Assembly (NCBI GenBank): GCA_947498155.1 | Contig: CANMJD010000002.1 | Coordinates: 434,001 to 498,000 of the forward strand | Origin: an uncultured Pseudoruegeria sp. | Lineage (GTDB): Bacteria > Pseudomonadota > Alphaproteobacteria > Rhodobacterales > Rhodobacteraceae | Direction of reading: 5' to 3' | Length of the DNA stretch: 64,000 nt | Shown: piece by piece, positions 41,036 to 51,282 of the stretch | Layout: each line of letters starts with the position of its first letter | Position numbering within the stretch: position 1 is the first letter of the stretch | Position numbers and translations under genes: made by a program | Notes under the pieces: generated by a model | The model's database searches: none | What the model saw: only the letters and a program-made list of their open reading frames with translations | Told to the model about the DNA's origin: nothing

Positions 41036-42493
41036 ATGCGATTTTTGGGCCGGAGCCTTATGGGGCTGTTTTTGCTGGCGATTACCGTCGGCCTTTTGGC
41101 ATGGGCGGGCAGTACCCTTTTGGGCGCGATCGAGGCCAAGCGCAACGAAGAACAGCGGCAGCGGCCCGCGCGGGAACGCGTCTTTGCCGCCAGCGTGCAG
41201 CTTGTTGAACCTGGCGTTGAAACCCCTGTTTTGCAAACGTTCGGGGAGGTCCGAAGCCGCCGGTCGCTGGATATACGCGCCGCATCTTCGGGGCGGATTG
41301 TTATGCTGCACGCGGCCTTTCAAGAGGGCGGTCAGGTGCAAAACGGAGAACTGTTGATCCGCATTGATCCCGCTGACGCACAGGCCGGACTGGATCGGGC
41401 GCAGGCTGGCTATTCCGAAGCTCAGGCCGAAGTGCGCGACGCCGAACGCGGCCTTCTTTTAGCGCAGGATGAGCTATCTTCGGCCCAAGAACAGGTGACT
41501 TTGCGCAGTGCGGCGTTGAAACGTCAGAATGATCTAAAAGAACGCGGCGTCGGGACAGAGGCCGCTGTAGAAACCGCCGCATTGGCCGAAGCGGCGGCGC
41601 GACAGGCCGTGGTGTCGCGCAGGCAATCATTGGCGCAGGCCGAAGCGCGGGTTGATCAGTCGCTGACCGCTTTGAACCGTGCCGAAATCACTGTCGCCGA
41701 AGCCGAACGGCATTTGGCCGACACAGAGGTTTATGCAGATTTCACCGGAACGCTCGCCGATGTCACCGTGATCGAAGGCGGGTTGGTTGCCAATAACGAA
41801 AGGCTGGCAACCTTGACCGATCCGAGTGCATTGGAGGTGGTGTTCCGCATTTCGACCGGTCAATATGCGCGGCTTCTGGATGATCAGGGGGCGTTGCTCG
41901 GTGCACCTGTCACAGCGACCCTTGGTGTTTTGGGGCTGAACCTAACAGCCCAAGGCGTTGTCTCCCGCGAGAGCGCCACCGTGGCCGAGGGGCAGACAGG
42001 GCGGTTGCTTTTTGCCAGTCTTGAAGGGGCCAGCGGGTTCCGGCCCGGTGATTTTGTGACCGTGGAAATCCTTGAACCCGAAATGCGCGGAGTGGCCCGT
42101 TTGCCCTCGACCGCAGTTGATGCGGCATCCACGGTTCTGGTGGTCGGGGCAGAAGACCGGTTGGAATCAGTGCGCGTTGAACTTTTGCGGCGGCAGGACG
42201 ACAGTGTTCTTATTCGGGGCCCAGAGGTCTATGGCCGCGAAGTGGTCACAGAGCGCTCTCCGCTTTTGGGCAGCGGGATCAAAGTGCGCCCGATCCGTGC
42301 AGAAAATGCCGAAATTCCCGAGGCACCGGAGATGCTGTCGCTCACGGATGAACGGCGCGCCAAGCTGGTTGCTTTTGTCGAGGCAAACAACCGGATGCCG
42401 GACGCGGTCAAACAACGCCTGCTTGGTCAATTGCAGGCAGCAGAGATACCGGCACCGGTTGTTGAACGGCTTGAAAGCCGGATGGGAGGATAA
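41036..42493 (+). CDS. RND efflux system periplasmic adaptor
   Basis: Membrane-fusion protein of 485 residues. One N-terminal helix (LMGLFLLAITVGLLAWAGSTLL) anchors it; the barrel-sandwich hybrid domain (RSLDIRAASSGRIVMLHAAFQEGGQVQNGELLIRID) flanks an Ala/Glu-rich coiled-coil hairpin (about 110-215). It precedes the RND pump gene by 5 bp. The C-terminal stretch after about 380 is longer than in AcrA. It connects the pump to an outer membrane channel not encoded in the window. Confidence 0.9.
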   Translation: MRFLGRSLMGLFLLAITVGLLAWAGSTLLGAIEAKRNEEQRQRPARERVFAASVQLVEPGVETPVLQTFGEVRSRRSLDIRAASSGRIVMLHAAFQEGGQVQNGELLIRIDPADAQAGLDRAQAGYSEAQAEVRDAERGLLLAQDELSSAQEQVTLRSAALKRQNDLKERGVGTEAAVETAALAEAAARQAVVSRRQSLAQAEARVDQSLTALNRAEITVAEAERHLADTEVYADFTGTLADVTVIEGGLVANNERLATLTDPSALEVVFRISTGQYARLLDDQGALLGAPVTATLGVLGLNLTAQGVVSRESATVAEGQTGRLLFASLEGASGFRPGDFVTVEILEPEMRGVARLPSTAVDAASTVLVVGAEDRLESVRVELLRRQDDSVLIRGPEVYGREVVTERSPLLGSGIKVRPIRAENAEIPEAPEMLSLTDERRAKLVAFVEANNRMPDAVKQRLLGQLQAAEIPAPVVERLESRMGG

Positions 42494-42498
42494 GAACG

Positions 42499-45400
42499 AT
42501 GCGCTCTCTTTCTGGCCCCGCAGGCGGCATACTGTCCTATTTCACCCGTCACCGCACAGCGGCAAACTTGTTGCTGGTGGTGCTGATCGTCTTGGGGTTG
42601 GCGGCGGTGCCGCAGATGCGCGCGCAGTTTTTTCCCGATGTGATCATCGATGACGTTTCGGTCAGCGTGCGCTGGGATGGCGCAGGGGCCGAGGATGTCG
42701 ACACCGCGATTGTGCAATTGCTTGAACCGGCTTTGCTGACGGTTGAAGGGGTTGAAAGTTCTTCTGCGACCTCGCGCGAGGGGCGCGCTTCGCTTAATCT
42801 GGAATTTGAACCCGGCTGGGATATGGCCCGTGCTGCCGATGATGTGCAGGCGGCGGTGGATGCCATCTCCAACCTGCCCGAAGACGCCGAAGACCCCGAA
42901 GTCCGGCGCGGCGCCTGGCGCGACCGCGTGACAGATGTGGTGATCACGGGGCCGGTGGATGTCGGCCAGCTTGGGCTATTTGCCGATGAATTTGTCACGC
43001 GGCTCTTTGCCGAAGGTGTGACACGAACCACGATCCGGGGTGTTGCCGCGCCTGAAACCATCGTCGAGGTGCCAACGCTTTCGCTGATCCGCAATGACGT
43101 CAGCATGTCCCAAATTGCCAATGCGATTGCCGCCGAAGCCAGCGCCGATCCGGCGGGGGATGTTTCTGGCGGGGCGGCTCGGGTGCGCACCGGCGTGGCC
43201 AAACGCACCGCAGATGAGATTTCCGATATCGTGCTGCGCTCGAATGAGGATGGCTCCAAGCTGCGTATCGGCGATGTTGCAACCATCCGGGTAGAAGGGA
43301 TCGACCGCAACCGTGCCTATTATGTCGGTGAAAACCCAGCGGTGTCTGTTCGGGTGGATAGATCAAGTCAGGGGGATGCGATCAGCATTCAGCGGCAGGT
43401 CGAAGGTGTGGCCTCGGAAATGGCGCTGACGCTGCCAGCTGATGTGAATATCGAATTGATCCGCACCCGTGCCGAAGCGATTTCGGGCCGATTGAACCTG
43501 TTGATGGATAACGGGTTGATGGGGCTGGGTTTTGTGATCTGCCTGCTGTTTCTATTCCTGAACGCACGCACAGCCTTTTGGGTGGCGGCGGGGATTCCGG
43601 TGGCGATGCTGGCGACCATCGCGATCATGTATGCCGCCGGGTTGACGATCAATATGATCTCGCTGTTTGCCTTGATCATCACTTTGGGGATTGTGGTTGA
43701 TGATGCCATCGTTGTCGGGGAACATGCCGATTTCAGAGCGCGACGGCTGAAGGAGAACCCGCAAGAGGCCGCCGAAAACGCCGCCATCCGCATGGCACCA
43801 CCGGTGTTCGCCGCCACAATCACAACCATCATTGCGTTTTTCGGCCTGACCGCCATTAGCGGGCGTTTTGGCGACTTGATCGCCGACATTCCCTTTACGG
43901 TGATCGCAGTTCTAACGGCTTCTCTGGTGGAATGCTTTTTGATCCTGCCCAACCACATGTCCCATGCGATTGCCCATTCCGCAAAAGAGCATTGGTATGA
44001 CTGGCCCAATCGGCAGGTCAACAAGGGCTTTGGCTGGGTGCGCGACAGGCTGTTCCGCCCCTTGATGAAACTGGTGATCGTGGCACGCTATCCGGTGCTG
44101 GCCGGTGCCATTCTTTTGCTGGCATTTCAGGCGGTGCTGTTTGTGCGCGGAGATGTGCAGTGGCGGTTCTTCAATGCGCCGGAACGTTCTTCTGTTTCGG
44201 GGAATTTTGCCATGGTGACTGGTGCCGACAGGGCCGATACCTTTACCATGATGAAGGAAATGCAGCGCGCCACAGAGGCAACCGCGCGGCAGTTCGAAGG
44301 CGAACACGGGGTCTATCCGATCCTTTATGTGCTGTCTGAAATCGGCGGCAACACCGGACGCGCTATCGCTGGATCAGAGAATAAAGACGCCGAATTACTG
44401 GGCTCGATTGCGATTGAACTGGTGGATGCGGATCAACGGCCCTATTCGTCTTTTGCTTTTGTGGCCGCCCTTCAGGAAGAGGTACGTCAGCATCCGTTGG
44501 CTGAAACCGTCAGCTTTCGCGGTTGGCGGTCCGGTCCGGGCGGCGATTCGCTGGATGTCGAATTATACGGGGCTCAGTCCGAAACCCTAAAGGCCGCGGC
44601 AGAGGCAATCAAAACCGCTGTCGCTCAATTTCCCGAGGTGTCGGCAGTCGAGGATTCGCTGGCCTATGACAAGGAAGAACTGATACTGGAACTGACCCCC
44701 CAGGGTCAGGCGCTTGGCTTTAGCGTCGATACGCTGGGGTCAGTGTTGCGCAACCGCTTGAATGGCATCGAGGCCGCCACCTATCCTGATGGGCCGCGGT
44801 CTGCGACCATTCGGGTGGAGCTGCCCACCGGCGAATTGACCGCCGATTTCATGGAGCGCACACAGATGCGCACGCCAAGCGGCGAATATGTGCCCCTGTC
44901 CGATATTGTCACGGTCAAATCGCAATCCGGTTTTTCAACGGTGCAGCGTGAAAACGGGCTCCGGCTGGTCAATGTGACCGGCGATATCTCTGAGGATGAT
45001 CCGGCCCGTGCGCAGGAAATCATTACCCAGCTGCAAGAGGTCATCTTGCCCGAGATCGAGACCGAATACGGGGTGGCGTGGCACATGGGCGGCTTGGCCG
45101 AGCAGGAACAGGATTTCCTGAATGACGCGCTGATCGGTTTTGGCCTTTGTCTGGTCGGCATTTATCTGGTCCTTGCATGGGTTTTTGCCAGCTGGACCAG
45201 ACCCGTGGTGGTGATGGCGATCATTCCCTTTGGTCTCATCGGCACAATCTGGGGGCATTACATCTGGGATGTGCCGCTGTCGATGTTTACCGTGGTTGGC
45301 TTGATCGGGATGACGGGGATTGTAATCAATGACTCGATTGTGCTGGTCACGACGATTGACCAATACGCCAAGGATCGCGGGTTGGTGGCGGCGATCATCG

Positions 45401-45903
45401 ATGGTGCGGCAGATCGCTTGCGCGCGGTGATGCTAACCACATTGACCACCGTGCTTGGTCTTGCGCCGCTGCTCTATGAAACCTCGGCACAGGCACAGTT
45501 CCTGAAGCCGACGGTAATTACGCTGGTCTATGGGTTGGGTTTTGGCATGGTGCTCGTGCTGCTGGTGGTTCCGGCGCTTGTGGCGATGCAGCTTGACCTT
45601 TCCCGCCAGTTTCAAGCGCTCAAGCGGGCGATGGCTCTGCGCAAGGGCGGGCGGCTCGTTGGTGGTGCAACGATTCTGGCAGGTCTGTCGATGGCGGTTT
45701 TGTTCGCCGCGAGTCTGGGCAGTGTGATCCTGACGGATCAATTTGCACCGATGTTGGCAGAGGGGCTGTCGATGCAAAGCCCCACTACGATGCAAGCGCT
45801 TGCGGTGTTTATCATCGGATCAGCGGCGATTTCGGTGCTGGTGTTTGTGGTCAGCGCGTTGATCTTTGCCTTTGGCACGTCGCGCAAGGCGGTGGCGCGC
45901 TAA
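42499..45903 (+). CDS. RND efflux transporter permease
   Basis: Inner-membrane proton antiporter of 1134 residues, AcrB/HAE1-like, with about twelve transmembrane segments in two halves, each preceding a large periplasmic loop. First helix ANLLLVVLIVLGLAAVPQMRAQFFP; the second-half motif is GIVVDDAIVVGEHADFRARR (about 396-415), which carries the Asp pair used in proton coupling, and GIVINDSIVLVTTIDQYA is the second-half counterpart. The C-terminal extension after the last helix has two extra hydrophobic helices. Substrates unknown. Confidence 0.92.
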   Translation: MRSLSGPAGGILSYFTRHRTAANLLLVVLIVLGLAAVPQMRAQFFPDVIIDDVSVSVRWDGAGAEDVDTAIVQLLEPALLTVEGVESSSATSREGRASLNLEFEPGWDMARAADDVQAAVDAISNLPEDAEDPEVRRGAWRDRVTDVVITGPVDVGQLGLFADEFVTRLFAEGVTRTTIRGVAAPETIVEVPTLSLIRNDVSMSQIANAIAAEASADPAGDVSGGAARVRTGVAKRTADEISDIVLRSNEDGSKLRIGDVATIRVEGIDRNRAYYVGENPAVSVRVDRSSQGDAISIQRQVEGVASEMALTLPADVNIELIRTRAEAISGRLNLLMDNGLMGLGFVICLLFLFLNARTAFWVAAGIPVAMLATIAIMYAAGLTINMISLFALIITLGIVVDDAIVVGEHADFRARRLKENPQEAAENAAIRMAPPVFAATITTIIAFFGLTAISGRFGDLIADIPFTVIAVLTASLVECFLILPNHMSHAIAHSAKEHWYDWPNRQVNKGFGWVRDRLFRPLMKLVIVARYPVLAGAILLLAFQAVLFVRGDVQWRFFNAPERSSVSGNFAMVTGADRADTFTMMKEMQRATEATARQFEGEHGVYPILYVLSEIGGNTGRAIAGSENKDAELLGSIAIELVDADQRPYSSFAFVAALQEEVRQHPLAETVSFRGWRSGPGGDSLDVELYGAQSETLKAAAEAIKTAVAQFPEVSAVEDSLAYDKEELILELTPQGQALGFSVDTLGSVLRNRLNGIEAATYPDGPRSATIRVELPTGELTADFMERTQMRTPSGEYVPLSDIVTVKSQSGFSTVQRENGLRLVNVTGDISEDDPARAQEIITQLQEVILPEIETEYGVAWHMGGLAEQEQDFLNDALIGFGLCLVGIYLVLAWVFASWTRPVVVMAIIPFGLIGTIWGHYIWDVPLSMFTVVGLIGMTGIVINDSIVLVTTIDQYAKDRGLVAAIIDGAADRLRAVMLTTLTTVLGLAPLLYETSAQAQFLKPTVITLVYGLGFGMVLVLLVVPALVAMQLDLSRQFQALKRAMALRKGGRLVGGATILAGLSMAVLFAASLGSVILTDQFAPMLAEGLSMQSPTTMQALAVFIIGSAAISVLVFVVSALIFAFGTSRKAVAR

Positions 45904-45911
45904 GGGCAGGA

Positions 45912-46730
45912 TTACTTGGCGGTGCAGCCGCGAATATCAACCATCTGGCTGTGCCCGAAAACAGAGATACGAATATCTTTGCGGTTCAGCACCAAAGCAG
46001 AACCGGTTTCCGGCACCAGATCGGCTGAGGCCACCAGCATCTTACCGCTGCGCTGGCTTTGAGCTTCGGACACCCAAACGGATTTGTCCGGCACTTCAAA
46101 AACTGTGACCTCTGCCCCACCGGCACTGGGCATATTGATCCGCGCGGTGACGCGCATGCCGTCCTTGATCGGGGCGATCTCGCAAACCACAGAACGCACC
46201 CCTGCTTCGGCAGCCGTCTGCGCACGGTCGCTGAGACCGGCAGAGATTTCAGCGGATTTTGATCCGGATGGGGGCAGGGTCGCCGAAAGGGTCAGATTCA
46301 CCGGAATACAGACATCCTCACAGACGCCAATATGCAGATTGCCCGAGAGCTGGATCGGCGCGTCCTTTTTCTTTGGCGTGATCTTCAGCGGAAACACCAC
46401 CTGATCCGTATAACCGATCACCCGCATGCCATTCTGTTCGCTGACCGAAGGCTTTGGCCAATGGGTGGCGGTTGCGGCGATGTTTTCAGAGCCACCCAGC
46501 GATAATTGCGGCGGAATACCGGCATCACCGGGCGCGCGCCAATAGGTTTTCCACCCCGGAGCCAAGGAAATGCGCACCCCGGCCATATGGGTGCCATCGG
46601 CTTGTCGCCATCCCGGCAACAGTTCCGCCTGAACCACATCATCAATGGCAAGCACATCGGCCTGCGCAGTAGGGGCCAAAAGGCCTAGGGCGGTTAAACC
46701 GGACAATAAAAGAGAGAAAGGTGTTTTCAT
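45912..46730 (-). CDS. DsbD N-terminal-domain-like periplasmic protein
   Basis: Secreted protein of 272 residues with a signal peptide (FSLLLSGLTALGLLAPTAQA). It resembles the alpha domain of DsbD: WKTYWRAPGDAGIPPQLS, then HIGVCEDVCIPV, with a CxxxC pair suited to thiol-disulfide exchange. There is no membrane DsbD part, so it may work with a CcdA-type partner elsewhere, in cytochrome c or copper handling. Divergent from yqgE. Confidence 0.82.
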   Translation of the reverse strand: MKTPFSLLLSGLTALGLLAPTAQADVLAIDDVVQAELLPGWRQADGTHMAGVRISLAPGWKTYWRAPGDAGIPPQLSLGGSENIAATATHWPKPSVSEQNGMRVIGYTDQVVFPLKITPKKKDAPIQLSGNLHIGVCEDVCIPVNLTLSATLPPSGSKSAEISAGLSDRAQTAAEAGVRSVVCEIAPIKDGMRVTARINMPSAGGAEVTVFEVPDKSVWVSEAQSQRSGKMLVASADLVPETGSALVLNRKDIRISVFGHSQMVDIRGCTAK

Positions 46731-46843
46731 GGGGCCGACAATACGCCGCTCTGCAGCGATGGAAAGTCACAAATCCAACAGCATCGCGTGATTGCCTGCG
46801 GGATGGGCTTGCAGAGCGCCATCCTAAGGCGCATCTTTAGTCC

Positions 46844-47419
46844 ATGACTGAGATATCTGACTCCGAAAGCCTAAGTGGTAAACTTTTGATCGCCATGCCC
46901 GACATGGGCGATCCGCGATTTTCGCGTAGCGTTGTGTATATGTGTGATCACACACCCGAAGGTTCCATGGGGGTGATCATCAATAAGATCGCACCGGAGG
47001 TTTCCATGGGGGAGTTGCTGGAGCAGCTTTCGATCAATACCCATATGTTTAACACTGAATCCGACGTGCATTTTGGCGGCCCTGTCGAAACCACACGCGG
47101 CTTTGTGCTGCATTCCACCGATTATTTTCGCAAGGGCATCACTTTGCGGGTCTCTGAACACGCCAGTCTGACGGCCTCGCTTGAGGTATTGCAGGATATG
47201 GCGGAAGGCGACGGCCCGAAGGCTTTTTTTCTGGCGCTGGGCTATGCCGGATGGGGCGCTGGCCAGTTAGAGGGCGAGATTTCCCAAAACGGCTGGCTGA
47301 CTTGCGATCCGACCTCTGAAATCCTGTTTTCCGAGGACAATGACGCCAAATGGACGGCGGCGCTGGCGCAATTGGGGATTGATCCGCTGATGTTGTCGGC
47401 CACGGCGGGCCACGCTTAA
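46844..47419 (+). CDS. yqgE: UPF0301 protein YqgE
   Basis: Protein of 191 residues of the widespread YqgE/AlgH family. Family blocks: LLIAMPDMGDPRFSRSVVYMCDHTPEGSMGVIINK, HFGGPVETTRGFVLHS and GYAGWGAGQLEGEI. Its biochemical role is unknown. Its TAA stop sits in the sequence TTAA shared with the convergent Sua5/TsaC gene's stop. Confidence 0.94.
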   Translation: MTEISDSESLSGKLLIAMPDMGDPRFSRSVVYMCDHTPEGSMGVIINKIAPEVSMGELLEQLSINTHMFNTESDVHFGGPVETTRGFVLHSTDYFRKGITLRVSEHASLTASLEVLQDMAEGDGPKAFFLALGYAGWGAGQLEGEISQNGWLTCDPTSEILFSEDNDAKWTAALAQLGIDPLMLSATAGHA

Positions 47420-48372
47420 TCGCGCGGTGCGGCGGCGCGTTTCAACCGATCATTAATCGCGCGGCCCAGACCTTTGTCTGGAATGGGCGATACGGCGATT
47501 GTGGCGCCTGTGACCCCGTCCAACCGGTGCAGGGCGTCAAACAGATTGGCCGCGGCCTCGATTAGATCGCCGCTCTCAGAGAGCGAATAATCCGCATCTG
47601 CAACAGGGCCAAAGCCCAATAACACTTCTCCGGCGCGTTTTTCCGTGGCGTTCAGGCGGACCGCCGCCCGTGGTGCGTAATGCGACAACAGCTGCCCCGG
47701 AGAGGTCGGTGCATCGGGGTCTTCTGAGGTGTTCTGGCGCAAAGGGTGGCCCAAAACGCGGGCGATATCTTCCGCCGCCAAGCCGCCGGGGCGCAGCAAC
47801 ACCGGTTCCGGATCAAAGCCGACGATGGTGGATTCAACCCCCACGCCACAGGCGCCTCCATCCAGAATGGCGTCGATCCTGCCCGACAATCCGGCGGCGA
47901 CATGGGCTGCACGGGTCGGGCTGATCTGCCCTGACGGATTGGCCGAGGGGGCCGCGACGGGCACCGCCGCCTTTCGCAGTAAGGACTGGGCCAGCGGTGT
48001 GGCAGGAACGCGAATGCCAACACTGGTCAGGCCCGCCGTCACCAGCGGCGAGAGAGCGGCCCCTTTTTTCAGCGGTAGCACAAGGGTTAACGGACCGGGC
48101 CAGAAGGCCTGCGCCAGTTGCAAAGCGGCATCGGAGAAGTCGGCATATTTACGTGCTTGGGTCAGGTCGGGCAGATGGATGATCAGCGGATTGAACTGGG
48201 GGCGCTGCTTTGCCGCGAATATCTGTGCCACGGCTGTGCTGTTGCTGGCATCGGCCCCGAGCCCGTAAACGGTTTCCGTCGGAAAGGCCACGAGCCCCCC
48301 GGTACGCAGCAGGTTTGCTGCTTCTGCAACCGCGTCGTCTTCTGTTGTTAGGTGACGGGTGTTTTTGTCCAT
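47416..48372 (-). CDS. tsaC: L-threonylcarbamoyladenylate synthase (Sua5 type)
   Basis: Enzyme of 318 residues that makes the threonylcarbamoyl-AMP used for t6A modification of tRNA. The YrdC domain (about 12-190) shows FPTETVYGLGADASN, FAAKQRPQFNPLIIH, GPLTLVLP and SANPSGQISPT; a C-terminal Sua5 domain (about 200-318) follows, making this the two-domain form. Bicarbonate, threonine and ATP are its substrates. Confidence 0.93.
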   Translation of the reverse strand: MDKNTRHLTTEDDAVAEAANLLRTGGLVAFPTETVYGLGADASNSTAVAQIFAAKQRPQFNPLIIHLPDLTQARKYADFSDAALQLAQAFWPGPLTLVLPLKKGAALSPLVTAGLTSVGIRVPATPLAQSLLRKAAVPVAAPSANPSGQISPTRAAHVAAGLSGRIDAILDGGACGVGVESTIVGFDPEPVLLRPGGLAAEDIARVLGHPLRQNTSEDPDAPTSPGQLLSHYAPRAAVRLNATEKRAGEVLLGFGPVADADYSLSESGDLIEAAANLFDALHRLDGVTGATIAVSPIPDKGLGRAINDRLKRAAAPRD

Positions 48373-48484
48373 AATCTCTGACGTTGCGTTTTGGTTGCTC
48401 GGAGAGGCGCGCCGAATAAAGTACTTTTCAACAAGTGATTAACGTGGGAATCAGATGATTCCAAGTACCGTTCAGGAGAACGCC

Positions 48485-50203
48485 ATGCCATATCGTGCCC
48501 CGGTTGAAGAGTTTCGCTTCATCTTTGATGAAGTCGTCGGTTTCCAACAGCTTTGCGAAACCGAGGTTTTTGCCGAGGCCACCGACGATGTTGCGGCGGC
48601 CATTCTGGGCGAAGCGGGCAAGATGTGCGAAGAGGTGATCGCCCCTGTCAACCGCAATGGCGATCTGCATCCGGCACGGCTTGAGAACGGTGTTGTCCGC
48701 TCTTCTCCGGGATTTGCAGAGGCTTATGCGTCGATCCGTGAAGGTGGTTGGGTCGGGATTTCCTCGCAAGAGGCCTATGGTGGAATGGGGCTGCCGTTTT
48801 CCATGGCAACGGCAGTTAATGACATGATGTCGGCCTCTTGTATGGCGTTGCAGCTTAATCCGTTGCTGTCGCAGGGCCAGATCGAAGCTTTGGAGCATCA
48901 CGCAAGCGATGCGCTAAAGGCGCTGTATCTGCCCAAATTGAACGCCGGGGAATGGAGCGGGACAATGAACCTGACAGAGCCCCACGCCGGGTCTGATGTC
49001 GGGGCGTTGCGCAGCAAGGCAGAACCGTTGGATGACGGCACCTATGCCATCAGTGGCCAGAAGATTTTCATCACTTGGGGCGATAGCGATCTGCATAGCA
49101 ACACCATCCATCTGGTGCTGGCGCGTCTGCCCGACGGGATCGCAGGCACCAAGGGGATCAGCCTGTTTCTGGTGCCCAAATTGCTACCCGATGAGAATGG
49201 CAATCCGGGGGTGGCAAATACGCTTAAGGTGGTGTCGCTGGAGCATAAAATGGGTATTCACGGCTCTCCGACGGCGGTGATGGAATTTGACGGGGCCAAG
49301 GGCTGGCTGGTTGGCGAAAAACATGGCGGGATGAAAGCCATGTTCACCATGATGAATAATGCCCGTGTTGGTGTGGCTGCGCAGGGGGTGGCGATTGCGG
49401 ATGCGGCCTATCAACACGCGCTGGGCTATTCCATGGACCGAAAGCAAGGCAAAACACCGGTTCAGGGTGGCACCGGTGCGATTGCCGAACATGCCGATGT
49501 GCGACGGATGCTTGCAACGATGAAGGCCGAGGTTTTCGCCGCCCGTGCGATTACGCTGGCCTGTTCGGTTGCGATTGACATGCAGACCGCGACAAAATCC
49601 AAAGACTGGACCACGCGCGCAGCCTTTTTGACCCCCATCGCCAAGGCCTATGGCACGGATATCGGTAACGAAGTGGCCGCGCTGGGGGTGCAAATCCACG
49701 GCGGTATGGGCTTTATTGAGGAAACCGGCGCGGCGCAATATTCCCGCGATGCGCGGATCACGCCGATCTATGAGGGCACCAACGGCATTCAGGCGATGGA
49801 CCTAGTGGCGCGCAAGATGATGGACGGTGGCGAAGCGGCGTTCCGTTTGCTGGAAGAAGTCGAAGCACAAGCCGAGGCCGCCCGCACGATCGTGCCGGAA
49901 CTGGCCGAAGCCGTCTGGTCGGCAGCGGAATCCTTGCGTGAAACCACCGAGTGGCTGCTGGCTCAGGAAGACCTGAACGACCGCTTTGCAGGATGCGTGC
50001 CGTATTTGCGGGCTTTTGCCCGGGTGTTGGGGGCGCATTTCCACCTGAAGGCTGCGATGGCCGTGAACGGAGAAGGCAGCCGCCTGCGCTTGGCAGAGTT
50101 CTATATCAAACGTCTGCTGCCCGAGCATAGTGCCCTGTTGGCGCATGTTCAGGAAGGGGCCGCAGGACTGTATGCAATCAGCGATGAGGATCTGGCAGCG
50201 TGA
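48485..50203 (+). CDS. Acyl-CoA dehydrogenase with extended C-terminus, DmdC-like
   Basis: FAD-dependent dehydrogenase of 572 residues. ATG at 48485 has AGGAGA about 6 bp upstream, better than the in-frame ATG at 48455. Family blocks: MNLTEPHAGSDVGALRSKA, GQKIFITWGDSD, GVQIHGGMGFIEETGAAQYSRDARITPIYEGTNGIQAMDLV, where the Glu in YEGT is the catalytic base. The extra C-terminal segment (about 470-572) occurs in the subgroup that includes DmdC, the 3-methylmercaptopropionyl-CoA dehydrogenase of DMSP demethylation in roseobacters. DmdC or a paralogue acting on other short acyl-CoAs cannot be separated by eye. It overlaps the MBL gene by 4 bp. Confidence 0.87.
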   Translation: MPYRAPVEEFRFIFDEVVGFQQLCETEVFAEATDDVAAAILGEAGKMCEEVIAPVNRNGDLHPARLENGVVRSSPGFAEAYASIREGGWVGISSQEAYGGMGLPFSMATAVNDMMSASCMALQLNPLLSQGQIEALEHHASDALKALYLPKLNAGEWSGTMNLTEPHAGSDVGALRSKAEPLDDGTYAISGQKIFITWGDSDLHSNTIHLVLARLPDGIAGTKGISLFLVPKLLPDENGNPGVANTLKVVSLEHKMGIHGSPTAVMEFDGAKGWLVGEKHGGMKAMFTMMNNARVGVAAQGVAIADAAYQHALGYSMDRKQGKTPVQGGTGAIAEHADVRRMLATMKAEVFAARAITLACSVAIDMQTATKSKDWTTRAAFLTPIAKAYGTDIGNEVAALGVQIHGGMGFIEETGAAQYSRDARITPIYEGTNGIQAMDLVARKMMDGGEAAFRLLEEVEAQAEAARTIVPELAEAVWSAAESLRETTEWLLAQEDLNDRFAGCVPYLRAFARVLGAHFHLKAAMAVNGEGSRLRLAEFYIKRLLPEHSALLAHVQEGAAGLYAISDEDLAA

Positions 50204-51282
50204 ATGTCGCTGCCCCTCGGGGCATTCGCTATCCTGTAGAAAACCCGCCGGCAGCCGGTGATTATGTGCAGATCGCTCAGGGGGTTCTTTGGATACGCCT
50301 TAGCCTGCCGATGGCGCTGGATCATGTGAATGCCTACGCGCTAGAGGACGACGATGGCTGGACTATTGTCGACACTGGTCTGGACACCAAACGCACCCGC
50401 GCCCAATGGCAGGGGATTCTGGACGGGCCGCTTGCGCAAAAGCCTGTTACCCGCCTTATCCTGACCCATTATCACCCCGACCATGTCGGCTGTGCCGCTT
50501 GGTTGGCCGCGCGTACCGGGGCGGCCATCTGGACCACCCGCACAAGTTACCTTTATGCGCGGATGTTGACGCTTGATGAACAGCCCCTGCCGACGCCTGA
50601 GCAGGTTGCTTTCTGGACATCTGCGGGCATGGACCCCGAGATCCTTGCGGCGCGCAAGACCGAAAGACCGTTCAATTTTGCCGATGTCGTCGGGCTTTTG
50701 CCGATCGGTTATGAACGACTCCAGCAAGGGGACGTGATCGAGATGGGCGGGCGGCGCTGGGATGTGCATATCGGCCATGGCCATGCGCCCGAACATGCCA
50801 CCTTCTGGAGCCGCGACGATCATTTGGTGATCGCGGGGGATCAGATTATTTCATCGATTTCCCCGAATATCGGCCTCTATCCAACCGAACCCAACGCCGA
50901 TCCGGTGGCGGAATGGGATGAATCCTGTCACCGGCTGGCGGCGCTGGCCAAGCCCGAGCATCTGGTGTTGTCCGGACATAAGCTGCCCTTTACGGGGCTG
51001 CCGTTGCGGATGCGCCAATTGATCGAGAATCACGAAAACGCGCTAAAACGCCTTTTGGATTTTCTGCAGACACCAAAACCAGCCGGTGCGTGCTTCATAC
51101 CGATGTTCAAGCGCGAGATTCGGGGGGGCGAATACGGGCTGGCATTGTCAGAGACCATGGCCCATGTGAATCACCTCTGGCTTTCTGGTCGATTGACCCG
51201 CACACTCTCTGAGGATGGTGTCTGGCTGTGGCAGGCGCGAGGAGAGGAGCCCTATGGACAACGCAATCAAGACAACGGCTGA
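50200..51282 (+). CDS. Metallo-beta-lactamase-fold hydrolase
   Basis: Protein of 360 residues with the metal-binding motif THYHPDHVGC (HxHxDH) at about 88-97 and GHAPEHATFW further on. GTG start at 50200 overlapping the upstream stop. Length and the LDHVNAYALEDDDGWTIVDTGLDT opening match lactonase or thioesterase-like MBL proteins. Cotranscription with an acyl-CoA dehydrogenase suggests acyl-CoA or thioester metabolism. The next gene overlaps its end by 29 bp. Confidence 0.87.
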   Translation: MNVAAPRGIRYPVENPPAAGDYVQIAQGVLWIRLSLPMALDHVNAYALEDDDGWTIVDTGLDTKRTRAQWQGILDGPLAQKPVTRLILTHYHPDHVGCAAWLAARTGAAIWTTRTSYLYARMLTLDEQPLPTPEQVAFWTSAGMDPEILAARKTERPFNFADVVGLLPIGYERLQQGDVIEMGGRRWDVHIGHGHAPEHATFWSRDDHLVIAGDQIISSISPNIGLYPTEPNADPVAEWDESCHRLAALAKPEHLVLSGHKLPFTGLPLRMRQLIENHENALKRLLDFLQTPKPAGACFIPMFKREIRGGEYGLALSETMAHVNHLWLSGRLTRTLSEDGVWLWQARGEEPYGQRNQDNG